DNA of 33,349 bases from CAZOJJ01 sp964580105 (lineage in GTDB: Bacteria > Bacteroidota > Rhodothermia > Rhodothermales > Rubricoccaceae), in the NCBI GenBank assembly GCA_964580105.1, contig CAZOJJ010000032.1, positions 1 through 33,349 of the forward strand, read 5' to 3'. Below are positions 11,122-19,040 of this stretch, one piece after another. The notes under the pieces were generated by a model, which made no database searches, was not told where the DNA came from, and saw only the letters and a program-made list of their open reading frames with translations. The position numbers were made by a program, and so were the translations under genes. The number at the start of each line of letters is the position of its first letter. Positions within the stretch are counted from its first letter, which is position 1.

Positions 11122-11892
11122 ATGAACTCCGAATCCCTCACCCTCGCCGTGGTCAGCGGCAAAGGCGGCGTCGGCAAGAGTGTGCTCGCCGTGAACCTCG
11201 CCGAGGCCCTCGCCGCGCGCGGCCTCCGCACGGCGCTCGTGGACGCCGACCTCGGCCAGAGCGCCTGCCCGGTGCTGCTCAACGAGGCGCCCGCCCACAC
11301 CGCCGCCGACGTGGCCGCCGGCCGCGCCGACCTCGACGCCGCGCTGCACACGACCACCGCCGGGGTGACGCTCCTGCAGGGCGCCCACAGCCCCGACGAG
11401 GCCGACGACGAAGCCGCGCTCTTCGCCGCGCTCGACCGCGCCCTCGACGCGCTCCGCGCCACGCACGATGTGGTGCTGATCGACGCGCCCGCCGGGGCGG
11501 GGCCGTCCGTCCGCTGGGCGCTCGACCGCGCCGGCGCCGGGCTGCTGGTGCTCGTCGGCGAGCCGACGGCCGTGGCCGACGCCTATGCCCTCGCCAAACT
11601 CGTCTGGACCGCCGACCCGGCGTTCCCCCTCGGCACCGTCGTCAACCACGCCGACACCGCCGACGAGGCGCGGAGCGTGGCCGCGCGCTTCGCCGCCGTC
11701 ACTGGCCCCTTCCTCGGCACCGCGCCGGACTACCTCGGCTGGGTGCCCTACACCGTCGCCGTCCGCCGCTCGGTGCAGGTCCAGGCGCCTGCGTTCCGCG
11801 AGGAAGGCTCCGCCCGGATGGCCTTCGCCCAGCTGGCCGACGTGGTCGCCCGGGGCCCCGCCGCCTGGGCCGAAGCCGAAGCCGCCCTCTAG
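11122..11892 (+). CDS. flhG: FlhG/FleN MinD-like ATPase controlling flagellar number
   Basis: A MinD/ParA-type ATPase that acts with FlhF to set the number of flagella. The 256-residue protein carries the deviant Walker A motif SGKGGVGKS at 12-20 (signature Lys14, P-loop Lys19), the switch segment LVDADLGQS (39-47) and a Walker B-like VVLIDAPAGAGPSV. The start ATG 11122 places the P-loop close to the N-terminus as in MinD relatives; the frame is open upstream to 10999 but that part overlaps flhF. The gene follows flhF after 31 bases and is followed by a small membrane gene after 2 bases. The C-terminal end is Ala-rich and lacks an obvious amphipathic membrane-targeting helix. Confidence 0.9.
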   Translation: MNSESLTLAVVSGKGGVGKSVLAVNLAEALAARGLRTALVDADLGQSACPVLLNEAPAHTAADVAAGRADLDAALHTTTAGVTLLQGAHSPDEADDEAALFAALDRALDALRATHDVVLIDAPAGAGPSVRWALDRAGAGLLVLVGEPTAVADAYALAKLVWTADPAFPLGTVVNHADTADEARSVAARFAAVTGPFLGTAPDYLGWVPYTVAVRRSVQVQAPAFREEGSARMAFAQLADVVARGPAAWAEAEAAL

Positions 11893-11894
11893 CC

Positions 11895-12101
11895 ATGCGC
11901 CCCGCCCTGCTCGTCCGCGTCACCCCGCTCTGCGCCGGCCTGGGCCTGCTCGTCCTCCTCGTCCAGCTCGCCCGGGGCTTTGCCCTGGAGCGGGCCGCGC
12001 TGACCGCGTTTGGCGTGGGCAGCGTGCTCTACCTCGTCTGCCTCGCCGTCGCCGCCGTCGCCCTCCGCTCGCGCCACCCCCGGAGCCCGCGCGCCGCCTG
12101 A
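11895..12101 (+). CDS. Small two-helix membrane protein of unknown function
   Basis: A 68-residue protein not recognised as any family. It has two hydrophobic helices (about 8-26, VTPLCAGLGLLVLLVQLA, and about 35-57, ALTAFGVGSVLYLVCLAVAAVAL) and a basic C-terminus (RSRHPRSPRAA), which suggests that the tail is cytoplasmic. The start lies 2 bases after the flhG stop and the stop 7 bases before fliA, so it is embedded in the flagellar operon and probably translated with it. The tight spacing is the main reason to accept it as real. A role in FlhF/FlhG or FliA control is possible but unsupported. Confidence 0.7.
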   Translation: MRPALLVRVTPLCAGLGLLVLLVQLARGFALERAALTAFGVGSVLYLVCLAVAAVALRSRHPRSPRAA

Positions 12102-12108
12102 GTCCCCG

Positions 12109-12882
12109 ATGTCTACGCCTTCCGACCTCCAGCCCGCCGTCGAGCGCTACCTCGCCGACCCCTCGTCCCGGAACCGCGAGGCGGCCATCCTGGCCGGGCT
12201 CCCGCTCGTCCGCTCCCTCGTCGGCCGCGTCCGCACGCCGGACCACCCCCTCGCCTCCTGGGACGACCTCGAAGGGACCGCCATCGAGGGGCTCCTGCAG
12301 GCGCTCGACACGTACGACCCGAACAAAGGCGCGCAATTCGTCACGCACGCCTACCGCCGCGTGCGCGGCGCGCTGGTGGACTACCTCCGCTCGCTCGACG
12401 TCCTCTCGCGCGACAAGCGCCAGCGGCTCACCGAGGTCTACGGCGCCATCGAGACGCTCCGCCAGGCCTTCGGCCGCGAGCCCTCTGACCGCGACGTGGC
12501 CGACTTCCTCGGCCTTCCGCTGGCCGACTACCACGCGCTCCTGAGCGAAGCCCAGCTCCGATTCACGCTCTCGCTCGACACGCCCCTCGGCGAGGACGAG
12601 GGCGGCGTGATGGCCGACCTCGTGGAGGACGAGGACGCGGAGGACGGCTTCGAGGCCGTCGAGCGCGCCTCGCTCGTGGCGCAGCTGAAGAAGGAGATCC
12701 CGCGCCTGCCCGAGCGGCAGCGGACGATCCTCGGCCTGTACTACTTCGAGGGGCTGACGCTGAAGGAGATCGGGCAGGTGGTGGGCGTGAGCGACGCGCG
12801 GATCTCGCAGATCCTCGGCCAGGTGCTGCTGACGCTGCGCGGGCGGCTGATGCTGGAGCGGGCGACGGGACTGGCAGCGTGA
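12109..12882 (+). CDS. fliA: Flagellar RNA polymerase sigma factor FliA (sigma-28)
   Basis: The sigma factor for late flagellar genes. From ATG 12109 the protein has 257 residues. Region 2 is at about 20-100 (LVRSLVGRV ... WDDLEGTAIEGLLQALDTYDPNKGAQFVTHAYRRVRGALVDYLR), region 3 at about 105-175, and region 4 near the C-terminus (LPERQRTILGLYYFEGLTLKEIGQVVGVSDARISQIL). DYLR followed by LDVLSRDKR matches the sigma-28 pattern (DxLRxxDWxPR in enterics, with the tryptophan replaced here). The acidic insert VEDEDAEDGFEAVE precedes region 4. It is the last gene of the flagellar cluster, and the next genes face it. No FlgM-like anti-sigma gene is visible in the window. Confidence 0.92.
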   Translation: MSTPSDLQPAVERYLADPSSRNREAAILAGLPLVRSLVGRVRTPDHPLASWDDLEGTAIEGLLQALDTYDPNKGAQFVTHAYRRVRGALVDYLRSLDVLSRDKRQRLTEVYGAIETLRQAFGREPSDRDVADFLGLPLADYHALLSEAQLRFTLSLDTPLGEDEGGVMADLVEDEDAEDGFEAVERASLVAQLKKEIPRLPERQRTILGLYYFEGLTLKEIGQVVGVSDARISQILGQVLLTLRGRLMLERATGLAA

Positions 12883-12890
12883 CCGTGCCC

Positions 12891-12953
12891 GCCTCGGGAG
12901 ACGCACCGAGGCAGAGGGGCGGCGGGTGCAGGGAGGGCGATTCCGGCCCCTCT
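12891..12953. terminator. Candidate bidirectional terminator hairpins between convergent genes
   Basis: The gap between the ends of fliA and the facing flavoprotein gene contains two perfect stems in a row: GCCTCGG (12891-12897) with CCGAGGC (12906-12912), and AGAGGGGC (12913-12920) with GCCCCTCT (12946-12953). Neither is followed by a clear T run, so intrinsic termination is uncertain. The place between convergent genes and the lack of coding potential support a terminator role. Confidence 0.45.
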
Positions 12954-12987
12954 AGGGGTACGAGATCTCACAGGCCTGGCGGTCGGT

Positions 12988-14688
12988 TCACGCCACCATG
13001 CGACGCGGCTCGGCCTCCGAGCGCGCCTTCCACTCCGCGAGGTACTGGTGGACGAACTGCACGGCCGTAGCACCCTCGCCCACCGCCGAGGCGACGCGCT
13101 TGACCGAGCGGTAGCGCACGTCGCCCGCAGCGAAGACGCCGGGGAGGCTGGTCTCCAGAAGGAAGGGCGGACGGCGCAGCGGCCAGCCCGCGGGAAGCCG
13201 GCCGCCCGGCGTGAGGTCCGGCCCGGTCAGGAGGAACCCCTGCCGGTCGCGCGCGACGACGCCGTCGAGCCAGCCCGTGTGCGGCTCGGCCCCGATCAGC
13301 GCGAAGAGCGCCGACGTGGGGATGCGCTCCGTCGCGCCGGTGGAACGGTCCCGGATCACGACCGCGTCGAGCTGCCCGTCACCCTCGCCGTCCACCAGCT
13401 CGACGCCGTAGCGGACCGTGATGGCGGGCGTCTGCTCGATCTCCGTGATCAGGTACTCCGACATGCTCGCGGCGAGCGCATCGGCCCGCACGAGCATCGT
13501 CACGGACGCGGCGTGCTTCGCGAGGTGCACGGCCGCCTGGCCCGCCGAGTTGCCGGCCCCGACCACGCAGACGGGACGCCCCTCCATCGCCCGCGCCTCG
13601 CTCGCGGCGGTGCCGTAGAACACGCCCATGCCGACGAGCGCTTCGAGGCGGGGGAGGCCGAGGCGCCGCCACGCCATGCCGGGCGCGAGGAGCACGGCCC
13701 GCGCGTGGACCTCCCGCCCGTCCGCCACCCGAAGCGCGCGCTCCGCGCCGCACGCCCGCAGCGCCACCGCCTCCTGCGCGAACACCAGGTTGGCCCCGAA
13801 CAGCCACGCCTGCTCGCACGCCCGGTAGGCGAACTCCTGCCCGCCGATGCCCCACGTGAAGCCGAGAAAGTTGCGGATGTGCGAGCTCGTCCCGGCCTGC
13901 CCACCGGAGATCGCCTTCTCCAGCACCACCGTTTCGAGCCCTTCGGACGCCGCGTAGACGGCCGCCGCCAGCCCGGCCGGCCCGGCCCCGACGATGGCGA
14001 GGTCGTAGACCCGGTCCTCGAAGCGCGTCCCCCCGCCGACGGACTCGACGAGGTCGGCGTCGGTGGGCTCCACCCACACGCGCCCGTCGTGGCGAATCAC
14101 CACGGGCAGGCGGCGGCCGTCCTGGCCCACCTCGCGGAGGAGCCGGCGGCCCTCCTCGGAGTCCGACGCGTAGAACGCGAACGGCTCGTTGAACCGCGTC
14201 AGGAGGTCGCGGACCTCGTGCGCGCGGGCGCTCTGCTCCGGCCCGACGATGCGGAACAACGTGAAGCCCGGCTCGCAGGTCGCCGCCCAGGCGGCGAGGA
14301 ACTCGCTGACGGCGGTGTAGAGCCCGCGCTCGGGGTTCCACGGCTTGACGAGGTGGTAGTCTATCTGGCCGAGCGTCATGGCCGGCACGATGGGGTTGGC
14401 CGCCGTGTAGTCGCGCTCGACGAGGAGGATGCGCTTGGCGCGCGGGTGGAGCGCGTGGGCCTCGGCGAGGAACGCGACGCCCGTCGTCCCCGGCATCGCG
14501 TGATCGGCGATGAGAAGGGCGACGGGTTCGTCCTGCTCGGCCAGTGCCGCCAGGGCGGCGAGCCCTTCGGCGGGCGAGGCGGCGCTGAGGATGCGGCAGT
14601 CGTTCCCGAAGCGGCGGTCGAGGTCGCCGAGGAGCGCCTCCCGCACGGCGGGATCGGGAACGACGAGGAAGAGGATGGGCGGGGTCAT
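12988..14688 (-). CDS. Fused response regulator / thioredoxin-reductase-like flavoprotein
   Basis: A 566-residue fusion. Residues 1-125 form a response-regulator receiver domain with phosphoacceptor Asp62 (LLIADHAMPG) and the conserved Lys115 (LVKPW). Residues about 142-218 resemble a glutaredoxin-like fold without active-site cysteines. From about 228 a pyridine-nucleotide flavoprotein follows, with the FAD motif GAGPAG (234-239), an NAD(P)H motif VVGAGNSAGQ, and the C-terminal FAD signature GVFAAGDVR with KRVASAVGEGATAV. The CxxC redox pair of true thioredoxin reductases is absent: the equivalent region reads GGQAGTSSHIRNFLGF. This matches the known family annotated as fused response regulator/thioredoxin-disulfide reductase, which also lacks the pair. 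The start is ATG 14688, chosen because it precedes the receiver domain directly. A cupin gene lies 73 bases upstream on the same strand. Confidence 0.9.
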   Translation of the reverse strand: MTPPILFLVVPDPAVREALLGDLDRRFGNDCRILSAASPAEGLAALAALAEQDEPVALLIADHAMPGTTGVAFLAEAHALHPRAKRILLVERDYTAANPIVPAMTLGQIDYHLVKPWNPERGLYTAVSEFLAAWAATCEPGFTLFRIVGPEQSARAHEVRDLLTRFNEPFAFYASDSEEGRRLLREVGQDGRRLPVVIRHDGRVWVEPTDADLVESVGGGTRFEDRVYDLAIVGAGPAGLAAAVYAASEGLETVVLEKAISGGQAGTSSHIRNFLGFTWGIGGQEFAYRACEQAWLFGANLVFAQEAVALRACGAERALRVADGREVHARAVLLAPGMAWRRLGLPRLEALVGMGVFYGTAASEARAMEGRPVCVVGAGNSAGQAAVHLAKHAASVTMLVRADALAASMSEYLITEIEQTPAITVRYGVELVDGEGDGQLDAVVIRDRSTGATERIPTSALFALIGAEPHTGWLDGVVARDRQGFLLTGPDLTPGGRLPAGWPLRRPPFLLETSLPGVFAAGDVRYRSVKRVASAVGEGATAVQFVHQYLAEWKARSEAEPRRMVA

Positions 14689-14761
14689 GGGCGGAAGGGG
14701 CGTGCGACTGATGGGGAGAAGGGCGTTTCGCCGTCGGCGCCGCCGAGGCGGGCAGGGCCAC

Positions 14762-15166
14762 TCAGAATTCGAACACCTGCTGGCCCGCGGGGGCGAACGG
14801 CTGGTCGAACGTGGCACGGACGTGCCCGCTCGGGAAGAACCCGGCCACACGCGCCGTCGTGGCGCCGACGTTGCGGACGTCGTGGGGCATCCTCTCGGGG
14901 ACGAGCGCCAGTTCCCCCGCGCCCACCTCGCCCGCCTCGTCGCCGACGGTCACCTCGACGGTGCCGTCGAGCACGAGCAGCACCTCCTCGGCGCTGTCGG
15001 TGTGGCGGCCGAGGGCGTGCCCCGGCTCGAGCTCGAAGTAGACGACGGCGGAGCGCTCGGTACCCGCGTTCGCGCTCAGCGGAAAGTCGGCGCGGACGCG
15101 AACGGTGGGGTCGGACTCCCACCAGACCTCGGGGCGGTCTTTCGTACTCAGCTTGGCGGTGATCAT
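14762..15166 (-). CDS. Small cupin-domain protein
   Basis: A single-domain cupin of 134 residues. The first cupin motif is around residues 49-68 (PGHALGRHTDSAEEVLLVLDG) and the second around 84-99 (GELALVPERMPHDVRN). Candidate metal ligands are His55, Glu60 or Glu61 and His95; the second His of the usual HxH pair is replaced (HTD), though His50 is nearby. Such proteins may bind metal and a small ligand or act as dioxygenases; the substrate cannot be inferred. It is the gene immediately upstream of the fused flavoprotein on the same strand, so the two may be co-transcribed in an oxidative or redox response. The start ATG 15166 follows a C-rich leader. Confidence 0.85.
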   Translation of the reverse strand: MITAKLSTKDRPEVWWESDPTVRVRADFPLSANAGTERSAVVYFELEPGHALGRHTDSAEEVLLVLDGTVEVTVGDEAGEVGAGELALVPERMPHDVRNVGATTARVAGFFPSGHVRATFDQPFAPAGQQVFEF

Positions 15167-15282
15167 GGTTCAGGGGGTTGTGCATGGAAGGGGCCCGCTC
15201 GGGGCGTATGCTCCCCGTGACGCAGCAAGCGCTGACGCTCCCAAACCGCCGACGCGGCTTCGCACCCGCTTCACGCATCCCT

Positions 15283-15326
15283 CTGAAAACGGCGCGCGCC
15301 GGGCCTCCGCAAAGAGACCCGGCGCG
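15283..15326 (-). terminator. Intrinsic terminator of the exported TPR gene
   Basis: On the minus strand, 24 bases beyond the TPR gene stop, the arms CGCGCCGGGTCTC and GAGGCCCGGCGCG (15314-15326 and 15295-15307 on the plus strand) form a 13-bp stem with a 6-base loop. One pair is G-U in minus-strand RNA but would be a C-A mismatch in plus-strand RNA, which supports use in the minus direction. A short T run (GTTTTC) follows at 15284-15290, about five bases after the stem. Confidence 0.7.
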
Positions 15327-15349
15327 GCAGGAACGAATGGCCGGACAGC

Positions 15350-16975
15350 TCAGAACCGCGAGGCGACGAGCGGCACGTCGGCGTAGCGCCAGGCGGCCTC
15401 GATGCGCGGCTGGAGCGCGTCGGCCTCGGCGGCGCGGCCCTGGGCGCGGAGGCTCCGCTGGAGGCCGAAAAGCGCACGGCCGTTCTCGGGATAGACCCGG
15501 AGGTCGGCGCGGTAGACCGCCTCGGCCTCGGCGGCGCGGCCGGCGCCGAGGAGCACACGGCCGAGCGCCCAGCGCGAGGGCAGCGCCCACGGCGGCGGCT
15601 CGTCGTAGATCATCGCATCCTCGCGGCGCACCGCCTCCTCCAGAAGCGCGACGGCCGCCTCGGTGTCGCCGCGCGCGGCGGCGATCTCACCCGCGAGGTA
15701 CACGTCGGCCACCTGGAGGATGGCGCGGAGCGAGTTCAGCCCGGCGAGGTGCGCCGCCAGCGCCGTGTCGGCAGCGATGGACCGGAGCGCCGCGTGTTCC
15801 CGCTCCGCCTCGGCGACGCGCCCGAGGCGGGCGAAGGCGAGGCCGCGCGCGAAGCGCCACACGCCCGTCGGGTAGGCGAGGCCGTCGGGCGGCGCGGGCG
15901 CGGCGAGAATCGCGTCCCACTCCTCGAAGACGGCCTGCGCGTAGAGCGGGCTCATGGCGAAGTGCTGGAGGAACTCCATCCCCGGCTCGCCCATCATGGC
16001 GGCGTGGCGGCCCATGTGGGCGGCCGATTCGAGCGCCGTCGCCCTCTCGCCGCCGAGGGCGGCCGAGACCCACAGGAAGTGGTGGTTGTGCGGGACGTAG
16101 CCGGTGGGGTAGAGCCCCTGCGCGTGGCACTGCGCGAGGTAGTCGTCGTCGGCCAGCACGGCCTGCTGGTTGGCGAGGACGGCGTCGTGGTAGCGGCCGA
16201 CGCGGATCCAGATGTGACCCGGCATGTGGACGAGGTGGCCGGCGTTGGGCACGAGCGGACCCAGCCGCTCGGCGGCCTCGACGCCCAGCTCCGGCCGCTG
16301 CTTCTCGACGGCGTGGATCCAGAGGTGGAGGGCGAGCGGGTGGCCCGGGTTCGTGTCCCTCGCGCGTTCGAGGGCGGCGAGGACCTCCTCCGTCTCGGGT
16401 TTGGGTGCGCCGTCGGGCAGCCAGTAGTCCCACGGCATCGTGTCCATGAGGGCCTCGGCGAAGAGGCTCTGCACGTCGGCGTCGCCGGGGAAGCGGGCGG
16501 CGACCTCGCGCATGGCCTCCGCGTAGGCGCGGTCGAGCGCCGTGCGGTCCTCGGCGGGCTCGGGCGCGTAGCGCGCCGCCAGCGCCTCGATGAGCGCGCG
16601 GTTGGCGGCGGACTCCGAGGCGGCGTTCGCGCGGGCGCGCTCGAGCGCGGCCCAGGCCAGCGGCACGTCCTCCGGGTTCATCGGAGCGTTGACGTGGGGG
16701 CCGAGGACGAGGGCCTCGCCCCAGGCGCACATGGCGCAGGCGGGGTCGAGGCGCTGCGCCTCGCGGAAGGCGCGGGCGGCCTCGGCGTGGTTGAAGGCGA
16801 AGGCCAGGACGAGGCCCTGGTCGAAGAACCGCTGCGCCATCGGCACGTCGGTGGCGACGGGGCGGGTGTGGTCGCCGAGGCCGTCGAGGAGCGGCGCGAG
16901 GCGGCCGTCGTCGGGCTGGGCGGCGGCGCTGCGGAGGAGCAGCGCCAGGAGGAAGAGGACGAAGAGCGTGCGCAT
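15350..16975 (-). CDS. Exported tetratricopeptide-repeat protein
   Basis: A 541-residue secreted or periplasmic protein. The N-terminus MRTLFVLFLLALLLRSAAAQ is a clear signal peptide. TPR-like helix pairs occur along the chain (for example AEAARAFREAQRLDP, LAFARLGRVAEAEREHAALR, GAGRAAEAEAVYRADLRVYPENGRALFGL). The segments DPACAMCAWGEALVLGPHVNAPM, LHLWIHAVEK, LVHMPGHIWIRVGRYHDAV and YVPHNHHFLW match a widespread family of TPR proteins known only by its repeats. The clustered histidines and the CxxC pair suggest metal or redox chemistry, but this is inference. It lies downstream of a short unknown ORF on the same strand and ends at a strong intrinsic terminator. Confidence 0.85.
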   Translation of the reverse strand: MRTLFVLFLLALLLRSAAAQPDDGRLAPLLDGLGDHTRPVATDVPMAQRFFDQGLVLAFAFNHAEAARAFREAQRLDPACAMCAWGEALVLGPHVNAPMNPEDVPLAWAALERARANAASESAANRALIEALAARYAPEPAEDRTALDRAYAEAMREVAARFPGDADVQSLFAEALMDTMPWDYWLPDGAPKPETEEVLAALERARDTNPGHPLALHLWIHAVEKQRPELGVEAAERLGPLVPNAGHLVHMPGHIWIRVGRYHDAVLANQQAVLADDDYLAQCHAQGLYPTGYVPHNHHFLWVSAALGGERATALESAAHMGRHAAMMGEPGMEFLQHFAMSPLYAQAVFEEWDAILAAPAPPDGLAYPTGVWRFARGLAFARLGRVAEAEREHAALRSIAADTALAAHLAGLNSLRAILQVADVYLAGEIAAARGDTEAAVALLEEAVRREDAMIYDEPPPWALPSRWALGRVLLGAGRAAEAEAVYRADLRVYPENGRALFGLQRSLRAQGRAAEADALQPRIEAAWRYADVPLVASRF

Positions 16976-17013
16976 GGTCGAGGGGGTTGGCGAAGTGGAG
17001 TGCGCGGCGGCGC

Positions 17014-17220
17014 TCAGTCGCTGCGTTCGGTGAGCTGGACGAGCCAGTTCGGCGCGTCGGCCGCGAGGTCACGGAAGTCGAAGACGTCGCGGAAGTCGAG
17101 GGCGGCCGAGGGGAGCCGGCGCCGGAGCCGCGCGAGGAGGGCCGCCGGGAGCGCCCGCGCCCGGTCGGAGCGGCGACGGAGCGCGCGCGGCAGTGGGGCG
17201 GCGGAGAGCGAGGGACTCAT
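17014..17220 (-). CDS. Short ORF, unknown, upstream of the TPR gene
   Basis: A 68-codon frame, 38 bases upstream of the TPR gene and on the same strand. It is not recognised. The N-terminal half is Arg/Ala/Leu-rich (LPRALRRRSDRARALPAALLARLRRRL); the C-terminal half is more protein-like (ALDFRDVFDFRDLAADAPNWLVQLTERSD) with a repeated DFRD. The codon third positions are almost all G or C, as in true genes of this window, but GC-rich shadow frames can look similar. ATG 17220 is the only evident start. It could be a small partner of the TPR protein or a spurious frame. Confidence 0.45.
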   Translation of the reverse strand: MSPSLSAAPLPRALRRRSDRARALPAALLARLRRRLPSAALDFRDVFDFRDLAADAPNWLVQLTERSD

Positions 17221-17258
17221 GGTACGCTAGGTCGTTGATGATCTGGAAGATGGGCGGC

Positions 17259-17302
17259 GCATCCGCGACGCATCCGCGACGCATCCGCGGCGCATCCGCG
17301 GC
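17259..17302. repeat. Four copies of an 11-bp tandem repeat
   Basis: Four contiguous copies of gcatccgcgRc (R = a, a, g, g) lie at 17259-17269, 17270-17280, 17281-17291 and 17292-17302, in the spacer upstream of the short ORF and TPR gene. The period is close to one DNA helical turn, so all copies face the same side of the helix. No coding frame that I trust crosses it. Confidence 0.9.
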
Positions 17303-17408
17303 GCCTCTCCCTCCTGACGCAACCCGTCACCGTTTTCCCAAACCGTCCCTGCTCCCGCAACGGCCGATTGGCTTGTTGGCGTGACGCAGGTGCCGGCTGC
17401 GGTCGTGC

Positions 17409-17438
17409 GGTAGGGACACCATGCATGGTGTCCCTACC
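17409..17438. repeat. 30-bp perfect palindrome
   Basis: Positions 17409-17438 equal their own reverse complement; the left half is GGTAGGGACACCATG. It sits 37 bases past the 3' end of the histidine kinase gene. The core (GTAGGGACAC ... GTGTCCCTAC) resembles widespread short intergenic palindromes of the GTAGGGGCAC type in several phyla, and a related element lies at 31442-31459. It could act as a terminator in either direction or be a relic of a short mobile repeat. Confidence 0.85.
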
Positions 17439-17474
17439 TCCGGTATTCCCGCGAGGGTGCCACGTAAAGAACCG

Positions 17475-18878
17475 CTATTCGTCGTCCGCGCCGGGCAGCG
17501 CCACCACGAACGTTGCCCCCTCCCCCACGTCGCTGCGTACGGAGAGCGTGCCGCCGTGCCGCCGCGCGACGATGTCGTGCGAGAGCGAGAGGCCGAGGCC
17601 GGTCCCCTCGCTCGTCGGCCTCGTGGTGAAGAACGGCTCGAAGATGCGCGCCTGGAGTGCGGGCGGGATACCCACCCCGTTGTCGCGCACGCGGATCTCG
17701 ACGTGCCCGTCCACGCGGGCCGTCTCCACCCAGACGCGGGGGGCCACGGGCGCCTCCGGCGGCGAGGGCGCCGTGCAGGCGGCGTAGCGCGCGTTGGCGA
17801 GGAGGTTCTGGAGCACGCGCCCGATCTCCTCGCGTGCGGCCTCCACCGCCCCCGCCCGAGGGTCGAGCACCGTCTCCACCCGCACCCCGCACGCCCCGTC
17901 GCTCATCGCGGGGAAGGCGAGGGCGACGTGCTCAGTCACGAGCGCGTTGACGTCCACCCGCTCGCGCGGGCTCGACTCCTTCCGCGCGTGCGCCATCATG
18001 GCGCGCACGATGGCGTCGGCGCGGGCGCCGTGCTCGTGGATGCGCTGCGCGTTCGCCCGGAGGTCGGCGAGGACGGCCCCGGCCGCCTCGGTGTCGCCGT
18101 CGGCGAGGGCGGCGCGCAGTTCGTCACTCAGTTCGAGGTTGAGAGCCGCGAAGCCGGTGATGAAGTTGAGCGGGTTCTTGATCTCGTGCGCGATGCCGGC
18201 CGTGAGTTGCCCGAGGCCGGCCAGCTTCTCCTGCTGCACGAGCCGCGCCTGCGTCTCGCCGAGTTCGGCGAGCGCCGCTTCGAGCGCGCGGTTGCGCGCC
18301 TGGAGCGCCTGGAACGCCCGCCGCTTCTCCTTCTCGAAGACGCGCGTGAGCAGGAACACGATGGGCGGCAACCCTGCCACGAGCGAAACCTCCCAGTAGG
18401 GCCGCCAGACGGGGTGCAACCCGTCGGCGTGGCCGGGGGCGTAGAGGCCGAACCCCTCGAAGACGGCGGCGAGGACGACGGCGCCGGCGGTCCACAGCGC
18501 CCCGGCCCGCAGGCCCACCAGCAGCACGGCCACGACCGGCACCACGGCGAGCCAGTGCAGGATGCCGAACTCGCCCGAGTAGTACACGCTGAGCAGCACG
18601 GCCGCCGACCCCACCACCAGGAAGAGGTGGGTCACGAGCCCGACGGAGCCCGTCCGCCGGAACAGCGGCGGGAGCACGAAGAACCCGACGGCCACGGCCC
18701 CCATCGTCGCGGCTCCGATGGGGAAGCCGACGAGCGCGTCGAGGACGGCGTAGCCGGAGGAGAACAGGCCCGTCAGAAAACAGGCCAGGACGAAGAGGTA
18801 GCCCCGGTGGGCGGCCTCGACGTCGCCGGGCGAAACGGGCGGAATGAGCCGGTCGATCAGCAGGCGGGTGGGCGGCAT
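17475..18878 (-). CDS. Orphan membrane sensor histidine kinase
   Basis: A 467-residue sensor kinase. Residues about 25-180 contain some six membrane helices with no recognisable periplasmic sensor domain. A coiled-coil linker (182-218, EKEKRRAFQALQARNRALEAALAELGETQARLVQQEK) leads to the H-box GIAHEIKNPLNFI with phospho-acceptor His231. The ATPase domain has the N-box NLLANARYA (358-366), G1 DNGVGIP (399-405), F-box FEPFFTT and G2 GTGLGLSLS (426-434). All catalytic motifs are intact. No response-regulator gene is adjacent; the only receiver in the window is in the fused flavoprotein at 12988-14688. The start ATG 18878 is chosen over an upstream frame extension rich in Pro and Gly. The gene is divergent from the ECF sigma gene. 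Confidence 0.9.
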   Translation of the reverse strand: MPPTRLLIDRLIPPVSPGDVEAAHRGYLFVLACFLTGLFSSGYAVLDALVGFPIGAATMGAVAVGFFVLPPLFRRTGSVGLVTHLFLVVGSAAVLLSVYYSGEFGILHWLAVVPVVAVLLVGLRAGALWTAGAVVLAAVFEGFGLYAPGHADGLHPVWRPYWEVSLVAGLPPIVFLLTRVFEKEKRRAFQALQARNRALEAALAELGETQARLVQQEKLAGLGQLTAGIAHEIKNPLNFITGFAALNLELSDELRAALADGDTEAAGAVLADLRANAQRIHEHGARADAIVRAMMAHARKESSPRERVDVNALVTEHVALAFPAMSDGACGVRVETVLDPRAGAVEAAREEIGRVLQNLLANARYAACTAPSPPEAPVAPRVWVETARVDGHVEIRVRDNGVGIPPALQARIFEPFFTTRPTSEGTGLGLSLSHDIVARRHGGTLSVRSDVGEGATFVVALPGADDE

Positions 18879-19040
18879 GGACGGCGAGGGAAGGGGCTGC
18901 CCCCATGACGCACACCGGCCGCGCGGCCCCCAGTCCGCCCGCACCCTCCTCCGCTTTTCCTCCGTACGAGGCCGCCGGTCGTTTCACGCCCGCCGCCCAT
19001 GTCGTTTATTACCACTCCTCCCGCTGCCCTCTCCCTCGCC

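Noticed and set aside
13048..15162. 704-codon plus-strand frame antisense to the flavoprotein and cupin genes
   Set aside because: Repetitive Arg/His/Glu/Pro-rich translation, antisense to genes with intact catalytic motifs.
15350..16975. c-type heme site from CAMC in the TPR protein
   Set aside because: The CxxC is followed by Ala, not His, so it is not a heme c motif.
17069..17426. Minus-strand frames crossing the 11-bp repeat
   Set aside because: They translate tandem repeat DNA and overlap the better short frame at 17014-17220; no conserved features.
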